Shown: positions 34,801 to 47,191 of the stretch, in pieces
Position numbering within the stretch: position 1 is the first letter of the stretch
Layout: each line of letters starts with the position of its first letter
Assembly (NCBI RefSeq): GCF_910596095.1
Contig: NC_056533.1
Span: 6,855,001-6,919,000, forward strand
Direction: 5' to 3'
Source of the DNA: Thunnus maccoyii
Lineage: Eukaryota > Chordata > Actinopteri > Scombriformes > Scombridae
Length of the DNA: 64,000 nucleotides
Translations under genes and position numbers: made by a program
The notes under the pieces: generated by a model
What the model saw: only the letters and a program-made list of their open reading frames with translations
Told to the model about the DNA's origin: nothing
Database searches by the model: none

Positions 34801-36181
34801 GATGACATTCTGAACTGTATACATAAATGTATGCAGTCAATTGTGATTTGGGGTGACTAGCTAACCCCATCCATCACACAATAAACCACAATTCATCATT
34901 AGCTTGTTTGGATGTCAGTTGTTAAAAATGTGAGTGAGGTTCATCTCTTTCTTGTTCCTCTCCTCCTGATCTAACAACACAAATTAGGGCAGTATGAGGC
35001 TAACAGTCCTCCATACTTTCTGCAGGTCCTCTATTGTGAGCTGAAGTAAAACTGGAGCTTCCACTTTGTTCAAGAAGTGACAAACTACATTCAAAATCAC
35101 ACTGAAGTGTAATAATGCCTTGGAACCTAAGTTTACTTAACTAGTTGGGTTGTTCACTCCATATATGTAGATAAAGGTCTGGTCACAACAGCATTTAAAA
35201 CAATGAAATTACACTGTGAAATCGATCCTGGAATTTCCATGATTACTACCTTCGCTCGTGGAGTGAAGTAAATCTGCGTGAATTTTTCACTTCCACTTCG
35301 GTGAACTTCTATATGCAAATTTGCGCTGACCTTTGAGTAGTCAGAGAGAAGGACTCTTCAGCTCTCCGGTGGCTCAAAGGTCAACAATAGAGGAAGCTAT
35401 CGTAGCTTATTAGCTGTGTTGCACTGTCCACTTTTATTTAACCTCTTCTGTCAGAATATAAAGTCCTCCATAAAAGAAATATGGTTTGTGGACAATTATG
35501 ACATAGGAGTTGATGGTACAAATATGCCTTTTGAATAAACTGTCTGAATTTTTTGTCCTGTTAGCCACCAAACTAAATAGCTTGCTAAATGCTGCAGCTT
35601 CACTGTGAGGACTGGATTTCTGGGGTGTGGTGTGCAGTTCCTGGGCTAACCTAGCTGCTGGTCATCAAATCAAATATGAAATCAAATATGCATTAGGCTG
35701 GCTGCTTGTTAAACCAAAATGTCTTGTTTTGTATTTCTACATATTCATACACATCGTACTGTATTGTAACTACTTTAGCTGTTAATTAGTTAATGAATTA
35801 CTTTTTTCATAGAGTAATAAAGTGTAATGTAATGAGTAGTTGTTTAAATTTCCAAAGTGCCTTGTCTAACACTGGTAGTAGATGCTAATTTATCTTATAT
35901 GGATAGTAAGTCAATCACATCCTTCTCATAACTATACCCTGCCGATATATTCCATTTTACCTGTAACATTTCACATTACGGAAGACCCTCTTACTTTACT
36001 TACTTTAATGGCATTTGATAACATAGATAAGCCCTAACTCATCTTCCTGGCATGTCCTACAGTGTGTTCCTTTGCTTTCTTTCACGTACATAAAACCTTT
36101 TCTGACTTTGATTGACAGCCTAAAAAAACAAAAAGAAAACCACCCCAAACGACTCCAATTTTTAAAAAACTGTAGAGGCAA
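31836..36181. other. non-coding, mostly unique DNA
   Basis: No gene. The part 31910-32690 has a GC content and wording that suggest an old retroposed repeat (TTTATTGTCCTTCAGTTGGA near 31950), but no family was named. The rest is AT-rich. Confidence 0.45.
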
Positions 36182-37706
36182 AGGTCGCACCACACTTTAT
36201 TACTACAGATGTAATAAACCCTGTACTTTGTATTAGACGAAAACTAGAAATAATATGTTCTTTATTAGACAGTAAACAAACACAGTTATACCCTAATTAG
36301 GCGCCATATACCTAAATTATGCTGTAATTAGAAACTGCATATTAGACCCAAAATCTAGGCCTATATTTAGACACTATTATACCAAATACTCTAATTAGAA
36401 ACCAAATAGGAGATCATAGACTATTAGACACCATTTTATAAGATCATAGTCTAATTAGAAATCAAATACAATGCCATATCAGATCCAAAAAAATGTTACA
36501 GTTAGACGCTATTCTACCCTTACTACCAAATTATGCTGGAATTAGACATCACATTTAATGCAACCAACATGGACCTATGATAGCCTAATTAGACAACATA
36601 GGCTGTAATTAGACAAATATAATGCCATATTATATCGGGCATAGCCTTTATAATAGTCAGAAAAAACAGAGACCCTAGAGGACAATACATTTATTTGGCC
36701 TTATTTAACCTAGTTTCACTTTCTTACAGGGTTATTTGTTGCTGATTAGAAGAAACTGTACGGTAAACTAAATTCAAACCACATTAGGTCACATCCGGTT
36801 GCTACGTCACACTTCCCTCGTAGCCTGGATGTTCTCTGGAGTCCCGTGGAGTTTGTAGGTAGTAATAGATAGCCTAATACATGTTTCCTTGACGCACTAC
36901 TCCCCTACTAGTTAAGACATCAGACCATTTACAGACCCCAGTAACATTAGAAGCTGTTAGACCCTTTCTAGACTTTCTTAGAGGGTAATCTGCGAAACAT
37001 TACAAAAGAACTGTACTGTAAACTAAAGAAAAGACATACCTACACCTTCTTTGGCTGGCCCTGTGCACTGTACTCTACTAACAAATGCTAACCTCAGTAT
37101 AGAAGTTGCAAGGACATTGCAATTTTTATTTGAATAAACAGCACAGAAAAGGATGATCATCAAAAGTACAGCTCTTGTGGATGATCTAACAATTTGAATT
37201 CATAACTCTTGTAATTCCATCTGATGCACGTTGCTCCCATTTCCACCGAGGTGCTAAAGCAGGCTAATGCCAATGCTAACTCCAGGAGCTGCTGAAAGTC
37301 CTTGTCTGAACTCTGTGAGGAAAACAGAGGCTCTTAATCACTGAACTCTTCATCAACATGAGTGTTATATAACGTGAAGGCCAACATAAAGGCAAACTTA
37401 CCCAACAGCGTTATCTCTGCACCGTTTCTGTCCTCTTGGTCCTGTTGCGAGCAGCATGTACATTCTCAGTTCTCAACTCTTGTGAGGTGTATTCAGGGGG
37501 AGATGAGGTGTGTCTCCCTAACATGAATTGTGAATTGTTAACATGAACAGCATATGCGGTTTCTAATTACAGCATAATATAGGTGTATGGTGTATAATTA
37601 CGGTATAACTGTGTTTACTGTCTAATAAAGAACATATTATTTCTAGTTTTTGTCTAATTTGGACTAATTATGTCTTATTAGTGTGCCGTAAAATAAGGTG
37701 CGACCA
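36182..37706. mobile_element. DNA element with ~150-bp inverted repeats and TTAGAC motifs
   Basis: AGGTCGCACC at 36182 is mirrored by GGTGCGACCA ending at 37706. The direct flank AGGCAA occurs on both sides (36176-36181, 37707-37712), a likely 6-bp target duplication. The arms share long identical blocks (CTAGAAATAATATGTTCTTT, ATTAGACAGTAAACA, ATTATGCTGTAATTAGAAAC), about 150 bp in all. At least nine TTAGAC motifs lie in 36230-36615. No transposase was recognised. The interior holds two minus-strand exon-like pieces (see 37185-37480). Confidence 0.85.
37185..37480 (-). other. exon-like open stretches inside the 36-kb element
   Basis: On the minus strand a stretch ends near 37400 with a GTAAGT donor; after about 80 bases TTTTCCTCACAG gives an acceptor at about 37312. 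The following frame SSDKDFQQLLELALALACFS and TSVEMGATCIRWNYKSYEFK runs to a stop at about 37162. No domain is recognised. It could be a captured exon, the element's own gene, or chance. Confidence 0.35.
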
Positions 37707-37712
37707 AGGCAA

Positions 37713-40700
37713 GAAATGTTTATGACTTCAGGAAAATAGATGGAGGGGAAATAAAAAGTTGATCTGCTATTGTCTGCAGAAAAAAAGAAGCCGAGGCGCC
37801 ATACTGGGCTTAAACTATCCCAATGAGGCTAATGTTTAGGTCTGTGGAACATCTGAGAAAAAAACTGCCTTGTGATGTTCTGGGTTTAATCTGTTAATGA
37901 AGGGTATGATTATGCAACATCATCAGGTAGAAAATGAACCAGTTTCTAATCCCACCCATCAAAGCCTCCTCATTGAGAGAATCAGTGGAACTGTTTGGGG
38001 GAGAACATTGTGGGTGAAGGAGCCAATTGCATTTTCCACCCCCTCACTCCTCCCAAGAGAGCGTGCTCCAACTTTCATTCACTAGAACTTCCCCCCCTTT
38101 AAATGTTATTGCATTTACAAATCCATTAAATATGTCCTAATTTTTATCTTTTAAATCAGTAATTGGAGATGCCAGCTCTACACAGTGGCTTCTGCAGCAG
38201 CAGCTAGTCAATATAATTGCAATGTACGCATGACTTGAGTATAATACCAATTAGCTGTGTTACCTCCTTGAAGAGCAAACTGTGTCCAAATAAACACATC
38301 TTAATTATGCCCGCAGAGAATAGGAGTTGGAGAACACACAATTAAAGTGGCTAATTAATTCAGTGTTTTATCATCACAGTTTTTCTTTTTTTTTTTTACC
38401 CTTCTTTTTCTATATGCCAAGAATCATGCAACTAAAAGATTAATAACTGTTCGTCCTCTCCACAGGACTGTGGGTCAGCCTTTATAGTTCACTGTCCTGG
38501 CAGTCATTAGCCTCTGTGGGCTTAAGAAAAGGGGACCATTGAAAAAGACAGAACGTGCCACTCTCACTGAGTTTCTCTGTCCTGACCAAGCCAGTCAGAC
38601 CACTTGGCTTTCGTGTTCCATCAGGCTTTAGGAACTCTCTACCCATAAATCCTTTCAAACATGACAAAGTTTCAGGTTGTTCAAATTAAATTTTAGAGCT
38701 TTTATCTCCTTCCTTGCCTTATATTACTTCATACCACCACTACTGGGTTTGAGGAGTCTTTAAAAAACTGTTCATATCTTCTTCTTCTTCTTCTTCTTCT
38801 TCTTCTTTAAACTTATCCACTGTAGTCTAGCCCTACGCAAAACTTCATCTGAATTAGCCTTGGGCACCAGTGCATGCTGGGGACTTATGACAAGGTATTA
38901 GAGTGGTCTCATGAGGAATATCACTTGTAATCATTTTATCCTACCAGAGTTACTTTAGAATATTTTAAAGAGACTTATCCTCTATATCTAGCAATGGAAC
39001 AATATATCAGATTGGTTAATATTAAACACAACTCTGATATACTTGATTTGATCATTATGAGATTAATGTGATTGTACAGTAACCAAAGTAAGTGAGATAA
39101 TAACCATGCATTTCTTAGCAGGAAAAGTCTCTGTCTGCGACTACAAATGTCTGTGAATAGGCTTACATCAGATCACATAGACAATTCACAGTGGACTGAG
39201 GCTCAACCAGTGCAACAAAAATGCAGGTTCAAAGTGTCAGTCCCCAGAGTGTCAGCTGTGCTCTTGACATTAGGTTGTGTGGAAAAGTGGATCACATAGT
39301 GAGTCAATGAGTCTCCATGGCTTTGTGAAATAGCATAATGAAAAAGCTTGCATCAGAGAGTGACTGTATACTTACTCCCTGATGCAAGCTCTTGTAGTAC
39401 TGTGTTTCAAGCCAACAATGCAAGGACAATGTAAGGAAGTACCACAGACCAAGGAAGGGTTCCTCTTTATCCATTTTTGTGTGATTTATTTTGTTCTTGA
39501 TTTATTATTCATGTAAAACTGTTTCCTGAAATGACTCTCCCTCACTGATAATTATTAATCTTACTAATCACTCAAGACTCTTGCATGCCCATTTAAGTCT
39601 TGAATTCAATAGTAGTTCTGGCTGTGAGGAGAAAGACCCCACTTCGTCAGGGATCTCAAGCTACCTGTCAAAAAACTACAAACTACCCCTTCCTTGGCAA
39701 AGGAAAAATAATTAGAGCCTATACAGCAGCATGGCTACGGAAGACTCTTGACGGACTGCTCCGGCATGCAAGATGTGGGTCATATGACCAACAGGAATAG
39801 CCGAGCTACTGAGCTTCCCCACTGGCAATGCTAAACTTCTTACAATAAAATATCCTGTTTCTCCACTTTACACTTTACTAAACATTTTACTTCCTCTACA
39901 ATAGTTCCTGCAAAAAAGTCCCTGCTCCATAGGCTGTAGGTTGCAATGCTTAAATTCACGGCTGCTGAGGGACGGATATTTCTCGTAATGAATGAACATT
40001 TCTTTATCACTGATATTTCTTTGAGTTCAATTCATACCGGGTCTGAACTGTTGTGTACTGCCTCATGGAAATAGCCATATGCTTGCACTCTAGCTCTCTT
40101 CTTTTCCTGCCAACTCTGCTTTTATGTGTTACCAAACTACTTGTTTACCATAGCTGTACGTGCTCGCTGCTGAGTTCAGCCAGTTCTAGTACAAACCTGT
40201 ACCTGACTTGACTGCTAATACTGATACCAGCTCTTGTACATACTAACTGCTGCTTGTATGCTGAAGAATACCGAAGACACCACTTAAAGACTTCAGGGCT
40301 CACCAGATTTGTTCATGTACCATTTGGTCAGAAAGACTCAGTATTTAGCCTGTTAGCATGTGGATACTGTGCCTTCTGCCTGCTGGAGTTTGGTGAGACT
40401 CACTGTTACAATGTGGTTGATAGTTATACAACTTTTAGTGCCTGTAAGTGTTAGCCTAATAATTGTTTCACATTTTGATTCAAAGTTCAGTTCATTCTTA
40501 TTTCTGCTTCTGTCATGACAAACATAACATTAGTAGATGTATTTACTGTCAAAATAGTAACACACCTGTTGTTGCACACCTGTTGTTGTGCAAGTCGTTG
40601 TGACACATGGTTGTGCACCTCATAAATTTTGAGACTAGGTACCCACTGTGCACGCAGGGCTTTTCATTTGAGGATGATACTATATTTAGAGGTCCAGACT

Positions 40701-40735
40701 CAGTACTTAGGCAACAGAATACCCCCAACAAACAT
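37713..40735. other. non-coding, with (TTC)n
   Basis: A (TTC)10 microsatellite lies at 38778-38807. No transposon or gene recognised. 38220-38370 is repeat-free and AT-rich with TAATTA-type motifs, possibly regulatory; untested. Confidence 0.45.
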
Positions 40736-40915
40736 GCCCATGCAGGCCTACTGTGGGTAGGTGTGGTTTAATGTGGGGCAATGTGGGCAGGGCAAACCCA
40801 CACTAATCCCACGTGGGCCCCTTGTGGGTTAGCCCATGCGGGGCCCACAGCAATTTTGCCCTTTTGGGCCCCCATGAGGGTTTTCTGTGGGCAACCCACT
40901 GTGGGCATAACAAAA
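40736..40915. repeat. GTGGGC/GCCCAC repeat island
   Basis: A GC-rich patch in AT-rich DNA made of GTGGGC, GTGGGG and their complements (for example CCCACGTGGGCCCCTTGTGG). Because the unit occurs in both orientations it can form many alternative hairpins. Confidence 0.75.
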
Positions 40916-42070
40916 ACGCCATACATTCAACAGCTCATCACACTTCAATAGCCCCTCCCATACTTAACCCCAGTAAGCACATATACATTGCTGTGACATA
41001 TTGGTGATGTAATCAAAATGTGTCAGGAGATGTTAGTATTTTTGATTCATTGTTGCCAAGATGTCGCTGCTTGATGTTTCAGTGACATCTAGCTGCTCTC
41101 TCCACCACTTAAATAAATAACGGCAGGGGCAGGCTGATATTTATACATCGTCCTGATGTCTGTTATACCTCCTGCAGATGATGCAGTAATACCTCCTGCA
41201 GATGCCAGTACAACCTTTAACCTCTGTCCTTAGTAAGTGCCCATGCAACAAAAAACAGAGGATAAGGCATTCTGTTAATAGTCACATGAAATTACTTGAA
41301 ATAGCTTTACTTAATAATTACTTAAAATGCTTAGATAATAACATATATACTTCATTACATAATTATTTATCTCACATATAGATAATTACTTAGATAATTA
41401 GTCTACTGTGGTACTATATGACTATATAACGTTCAACATCTCACTTTTCAACATTAAATAAACTATGGATTGCGTTTCCTTTTCATTCTACACTGTACAC
41501 AACTGGGTATTCAATTATAACCTAGTTTGCAATTGGATCAACATATGACAATACTCATTGAATCAGTAATTTACATATTCCACATTTTCAATGCATTGTT
41601 CAAGTTTTGATTATATGTATTGCAAGTTATGCACAGCAAGTGCATAACTTGCAATACTACTATCCCTATACCATATACACAAAAATAAACACCTCTAAAT
41701 AACTCAGTGGTAAAGCTTTAATGTGATCAAATGAACCTCCCTGGAAAAAGAGATTATGGCACCTTCCTGAATAAATATGAGGGAAAGCAGCTGTTACAAT
41801 TTATCTTTTATAGATGGAAAGACGTTCTTTCACAGACAGACTTCAAAACTGTTCTGATCTGTAGTGCAGGAGAGGGATGTTCCACATTGTATGGGAGAAA
41901 AAAAACTGTATAAGATGCCAGAATGAAAAACAAAAACACAAACCATTTTTTTAGACTATATTTATAGATATTTTTTTTTAATTCAGAGAGGGAGGAACTG
42001 CTCAGGCGACAACAGTAAAACATTAAATTGTAACAAAACAAACAAAAAGAAGTTCCACTCCAGGCAATTA
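40916..42070. other. non-coding, nothing recognised
   Basis: AT-rich. A short tandem (ATACCTCCTGCAGATG twice) lies near 41166-41205. Confidence 0.5.
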
Positions 42071-42720
42071 TTAAAGGCCCCATTTTATGCAAAAATGGGC
42101 TGTGGGAAAATATACTACAACAGCTAAATCCTGACTTGTTTCCCCTGTGAATGCCTGAATGTTGTTAAAACAAAATTTTAAACTGTTGCTGGGCATGGGG
42201 GGCATGCCTCCTAGTATCAACGACAAAGGCTGTAGCAGAGGTCCAGATAAGTTAGCAGCTAGCATAGAGGGATCTGGAGGAGGGAAGGCTGAGGGTCCAC
42301 CAATGGGCACAGGCTGAGGCTGGAATGGCTGATGAGGAAGGAAACCTCGAAAAAGACACAAATAAGTACCATCATAAGTACATCAGATCAAATAAGCTTG
42401 ACGTAATTGAAAGTAGAATACAAATAGTCAGCATCAAACCTGGAGCAGGAGCAGGATGTTGGGGGTAGGAAGGCCTTGTGGCATAGCGGGTCACACTGGG
42501 CAGCAGTACATGAGAAGAAGGTGGCAGGCCGGGCCTGGTGTTGGAGTAGCTTGAGGGTTGAAAACTGACAGCACTGGAGGCTGTTGTTGTGCAGCCACCT
42601 GTGAAAGACCGAAAGGGTGGTACTGAAGAACAGCTGACCTCAGTGGAGAGTTTAGGGACCTCTCTTGACCTCCTCAGCCATGACAAGTGCTGGATCTCAC
42701 GCAAGTTTCTGGAACTCCAG
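42071..42720 (-). other. TTAA-type terminus with proline-rich exon-like stretches
   Basis: TTAA at 42071-42074 followed by AGGCCCCATTTTATGC looks like the end of a TTAA-inserting element. Just inside, two minus-strand stretches are open and proline-rich: about 42700-42452 (YATRPSYPQHPAPAPG at its end, next to a GT donor) and about 42345-42075 (FLPHQPFQPQPVPIGGPSAF and PPDPSMLAANLSGPLLQPL, after an AG acceptor). The composition is protein-like but no family is recognised. Could be the element's own gene or captured host exons. Confidence 0.4.
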
Positions 42721-43635
42721 GTATGAAGATCACTCCTGCAGAGAGGGAGGGAGAAAGCATTGGTTTTAGGCTTTTATGTATCACTGTAACAAATTAGGTA
42801 GGTCATACATACTCTGTAATAATAGAATAGGTGCCTGGTAGTTAAAAAAATAACTACAGTAAGTAATTTGTAAGTTCCTAAATTGTTACCCCCTTATTCC
42901 ATGACTTCAGATCTTGTTCCCCTGTACCTACATATATGTATTGGTAAATACTGTACTGGTACACCATTAGTACAGAAGATTACACCGTAACCACGGAGTA
43001 ATTACACTGTACATTGCGGGCCGTATTCTAAAGCGTTACCGATATTCCTTTACTGCATTCATTGTTTCATATTTTTTGACATACATGAATTACTCTCAAT
43101 AGTAGTTTTGATGCATCTACACAGGCACAGTCTACAGAGCCCACAAACAACTTGCCAAATTACAGTAGTAAATGCTATGCTTACTACTGTGATAGTACAG
43201 TGGGCTTTTACATATAACATGTTATAACAGTACATAATAAGTCAGCTGGAATATGTCATAGAAGAGGTGGCTGTTATCAAGCAGCTATTGTTATCATTAA
43301 CAAATTGCACCTCTTCAGTTGCCGTCCTGCCAGACGGCATACATTTGCCACTGGGCAACTTGCAGGACCTCAAAATGGCTTAAGGAGGAGGCCTGCTACA
43401 ATGAAATGGTATATTTTGGTTTCCTCAAATACCATATTCTATGATCACAAGTTTATTACATTTTCCATTACAGTTTGTTGCAGTTTTCTGAATACACTAA
43501 TATATTACTACCTCAATTTAGGCAAAATATCTGGTCGTCCAAACCCATCACAAGACATATCCTTGTCAGCATGCTAACCAGCCCAGGGGCCCAACAGTTG
43601 TGCCGGCGGGGCTCTGTCCAGAAGCTGGCCTGTGT
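42721..43635. other. interior of possible TTAA element, unassigned
   Basis: Non-repetitive at this scale. A minus-strand open patch near 43300-43390 has scattered Cys residues. No domain named. Confidence 0.35.
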
Positions 43636-44498
43636 GGATGGATGGATGGATGGCCTTTATTTTTGCAGGGGAAATCAATTGAGAAACCACATTTACAATG
43701 GTGCCCTGCAAATACACAACCAAAACCATCATATAACAAAAAATGTAGAATAAACAATCCTATACAAAGCATAAATACAAGACAAACACAAGACAAATGA
43801 CTTGCAAATTACAAAAAAAAAACAAACTACAAAGCAATAGTCAGTAAACTAAGTACATTACAAAGGGAAAAAGCAGTCACAATTAAGAAAAACAAGAGCA
43901 TTCATTATATAAAACATCGTTCAACAGAATCTTAAAATTCTCAAGGGACAAAAAATGTCTAATTTAAGGGAGTCCTGAAGCTTATTTCACCAATTAGAAG
44001 CATAGTATGCAGTTTTTGCCAGTTCTGTGTTCATATATAGGATATCCACGGTAATGCATTCTTGTGAACAAGTGTGGTGTCCCAAATTTAAAAGTGTCCC
44101 AAAGTGTTAAAAGTGATGATAAATAAAATGGTAGCTTATTTAGGATTGCTTTATAAATAAAAAAAAGAGTGTTGTTTCCTTCGATTGGTAAGTGATGTCC
44201 ACCCTACCTTCTCATAAAGGATACAACGATGGGTTCTAAAACTGTCACCTGTAATAAATCTAAGAGAACTGTGATACGCAGCATCAAGGGGTTTGAAGGT
44301 ATGGGCAGCAGCATGCATGTAAATTATATCATTTATCAGTGCTTGACTATAAGTACTGATAAAAATGTTGCCTGTACAATTTGCAATCTACTGCTAAAAG
44401 AGAGGCACTGCTTATTTCTAAAAAAAGAAACCCAATTTAAATTTAAGCTTTTTAGTCAGTTCCTCAACATGAGTTTTAAAAGTTAATTTTTCATCTAA
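43636..44498 (-). pseudogene. LINE RT C-terminus and 3' end (left half)
   Basis: The minus-strand reading enters from the Harbinger insertion (DEKLTFKTHVEELTKKLKF, then FFFRNKQCLSFSSRLQIVQA) and continues through AAAHTFKPLDAAYHSSLRFI and TGDSFRTHRCIL to about 44220. The 3' end lies at a (GGAT)4 repeat near 43636. It joins, across the Harbinger element, with 48965-49990. Confidence 0.85.
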
Positions 44499-45312
44499 TG
44501 CCGGGATCAGACTACAAGATATTTTTGTCTTTCACAATGGTCACCATGTCATATTAGGCAATCATAGTGCCGACCGATCTTTGCTCATGACCTTGTGGCT
44601 CCAGTTCTTCTCATTGACCACCCCCTCAGAAGTGACAGTATAGGCATTCAGTTTACATTCAAACGTCACATAGCCCTAGGGCAGTTGACATAGCCTTCTA
44701 TCAAATGCCAAAGTTGTGTCATTGGATATCAAAAATGAGCTGAACGCAAAATGCCATGCAACCACACAATCATATTAAGTGGAGTGCACACATAAGCATG
44801 GCAATTTTAAGGTCCTATGAAACTTATAACATGTTTACTCCAGGCCCAGCCCCAGCATGAAGTGACTGAGGGGGCTGTTAAAAACTGCGAGGGAGCTTTT
44901 TTTTTCATAAAATAAAATGCATTGATTTATGCAACATTTATTAATCAGAGCACTCGCATAACAATATAGTACTAGCAGAGCTAAATATTTTTTGAATTTA
45001 TTAGCGATTCTCTGTCAGGTGCACGCAACAACAGTGGCATTATCCATTGTTCTAAAACAGAGTTAGTGACATGTATCAGTCAATAATTTTGTTGTTTTGT
45101 TTTTGCTATTTTTCTATAGATACATAAAGCTTAAACAGAGGGGGCAAAAAATACAACTGAAGGAACTAAGCCCAAGCTTACCAAGGATTTGCATGACTGT
45201 CACATAGCCCATTGTTTTAACCAAAAGTCACTGAAGTAATCTTGGTGAAATATTTAACACATTGAGTTTCCAAATAGTGCAAAAGATTTGTTTGATTTTT
45301 ATTATTCTATAG

Positions 45313-46451
45313 GACAATGACAGGAGTGGTTTCTGTGATCTTCTCAGGATGGATATGGAAGATTTCATTTATCTTCTTGGAAAGGTGGAGCCACTCATAC
45401 GCAAGAGGGACACAAAAATGAGGAGGGCCATCAGTGCCAGACAGCAGCTGTCAGTCACACTACAATTCCTTGCTACTGGTAAAGAGAATAGATTCAGAAC
45501 TTTGTGGTTGTTTCAAATAAAATGTTTTATGTCAGATACATAATAATTTGTTCATCTCTATAGGAGAGTCGTTCAGGTGTCTGAGGTTCCAGCACCGGAT
45601 TGGCCGAACTACTATAATGAAGACCTGTGAAGCCCTGTATGACGTCTTAAAGGAAGACTATTTGAAGGTATGACATTTGCCGTAACACTCATAATACCAG
45701 AAAAGTGGCAATTTCCTCACTGCCTAGGCGCCATTGATGGAAAGCACATATACATCCATCCTCCTGCTAATTCTGGAAGTACCTACCATAATTACAAATC
45801 CAGATTTTCTGTGGTTCTCATGGCAGTAGTTGAAACTACAGGTTTATCTATGCCAATGTTGGTACACAGGGAACAGTGTCAGACGCAGGGCTGTTTGGCC
45901 AGTCAGACCTCCGTACTGCCATGGATAGAGATCTACTGGATGTTCCCTGTCCAGAGCCACTGCAAGATACCATCATAAATATGCTATATGTGTTTATTGG
46001 CGACAAAGCATTTCCTCTCCGGACTGACTTGGTCAAACCATACCCCTACCAGAACCAGGACCATGGACAGCAAATATTTAATTATCACCTGTCGAGGGAA
46101 AGGTGTACAGTCGAAAACGCGTTTGGAATTTTGGCAAACAGATGCGCTTTTCTGACCAACGTTGCACTTGAGCCTGACAAAGTGACAACGATCACACTTG
46201 CTGCTCTCACTATTGACAACTTTCTCAGAGACAAGGCATCAGAGGCCTACCTGCCCCCAGCCTATGTGGATATGGAGGATGAGAACCACAGAATCATCCT
46301 TGGAGCATGGCGAAGGGATGGAGAACTTGCTTCTGTGGCAGCAAGCAGGGCATGGAATGCCACAACAACGGCAAAAGAACAGCGAGACCAGTTGAAGGCA
46401 TACCTTCTGTCACCTGCTGGATCTGTTCCCTGGCAGGAAAATATGATCTAG
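45313..46451 (+). pseudogene. Harbinger transposase (DDE), frameshifted
   Basis: Exon 1 (45313-45478, after a CTATAG acceptor) reads DMEDFIYLLGKVEPLIRKRD. A GT-AG intron of 85 bp follows (45479-45563). Exon 2 reads ESFRCLRFQHRIGRTTIMKT to about 45667 and a stop. The catalytic part starts near 45700: WQFPHCLGAIDGKH holds the first Asp. A frame change near 45834 precedes VSDAGLFGQSDLRTAMD (second Asp) and an uninterrupted frame to 46451 that includes RERCTVENAFGILANR (catalytic Glu). The protein cuts and joins element ends, acting with the MADF partner. One frameshift and a damaged exon 2/3 junction suggest loss of activity. Confidence 0.92.
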
Positions 46452-47191
46452 TCATGGACATTCCTTCAGACACCTGCTTTATGTGTTCCCTGGGATGAAA
46501 ATGATTTATTCATGGACATTCAAAGTAGTTTTTTTTTGAAAGAGCACCTTCTTGCAGAATGCTAAATAGTTAAAATTAATATATTTCTGATGTGTTGAAA
46601 GCAAAGAAAGGACCAGAGACTATTCTGAAAAGTTTAAGTGTAAACTTTTGTTGACATTAAATGTCACTGAACATGTCAAGTGTTTACTTCCCTTGAGTCA
46701 TTGAAACAATATGTTAATGATTTTCACACAAGGAAACATAAATACAATGTTATATAAAGATGACCAGCTTTGTCATAACACAGCTTGTAAACATAAATGT
46801 AAATGCAATGTAAACATAAACTGGCTTTCAAGGCTCAATATGGCTGCTACCTGAATTGAACAACATTTTAACATTTCATAGTGTACAGTCTAGCACCACA
46901 GAAGAGAAGAAACTGTTTTCACAGACTTTCTAGCATGTCTTTATCCTGGTCATATGGCTCATGTAGTGCAGCCGCCAAGTAGCTCACTGGAGCAGGTGTT
47001 ATGTGGCTGGGTAAATTTTGATAGTAAGATGGCTGAATATTATGAGCCTGCTGCTAAGGTGTTTGGTGAATGTACATTGGCTGTGTTGCGCTTCGGGGGA
47101 CTGGATGTGATGGGGCTCTCTGCTCAGCATCTTGGTCACTGGATCCTTGATTTGCTTTCTTTAACTTAAAAATGTTTCATCAACATCCTGA

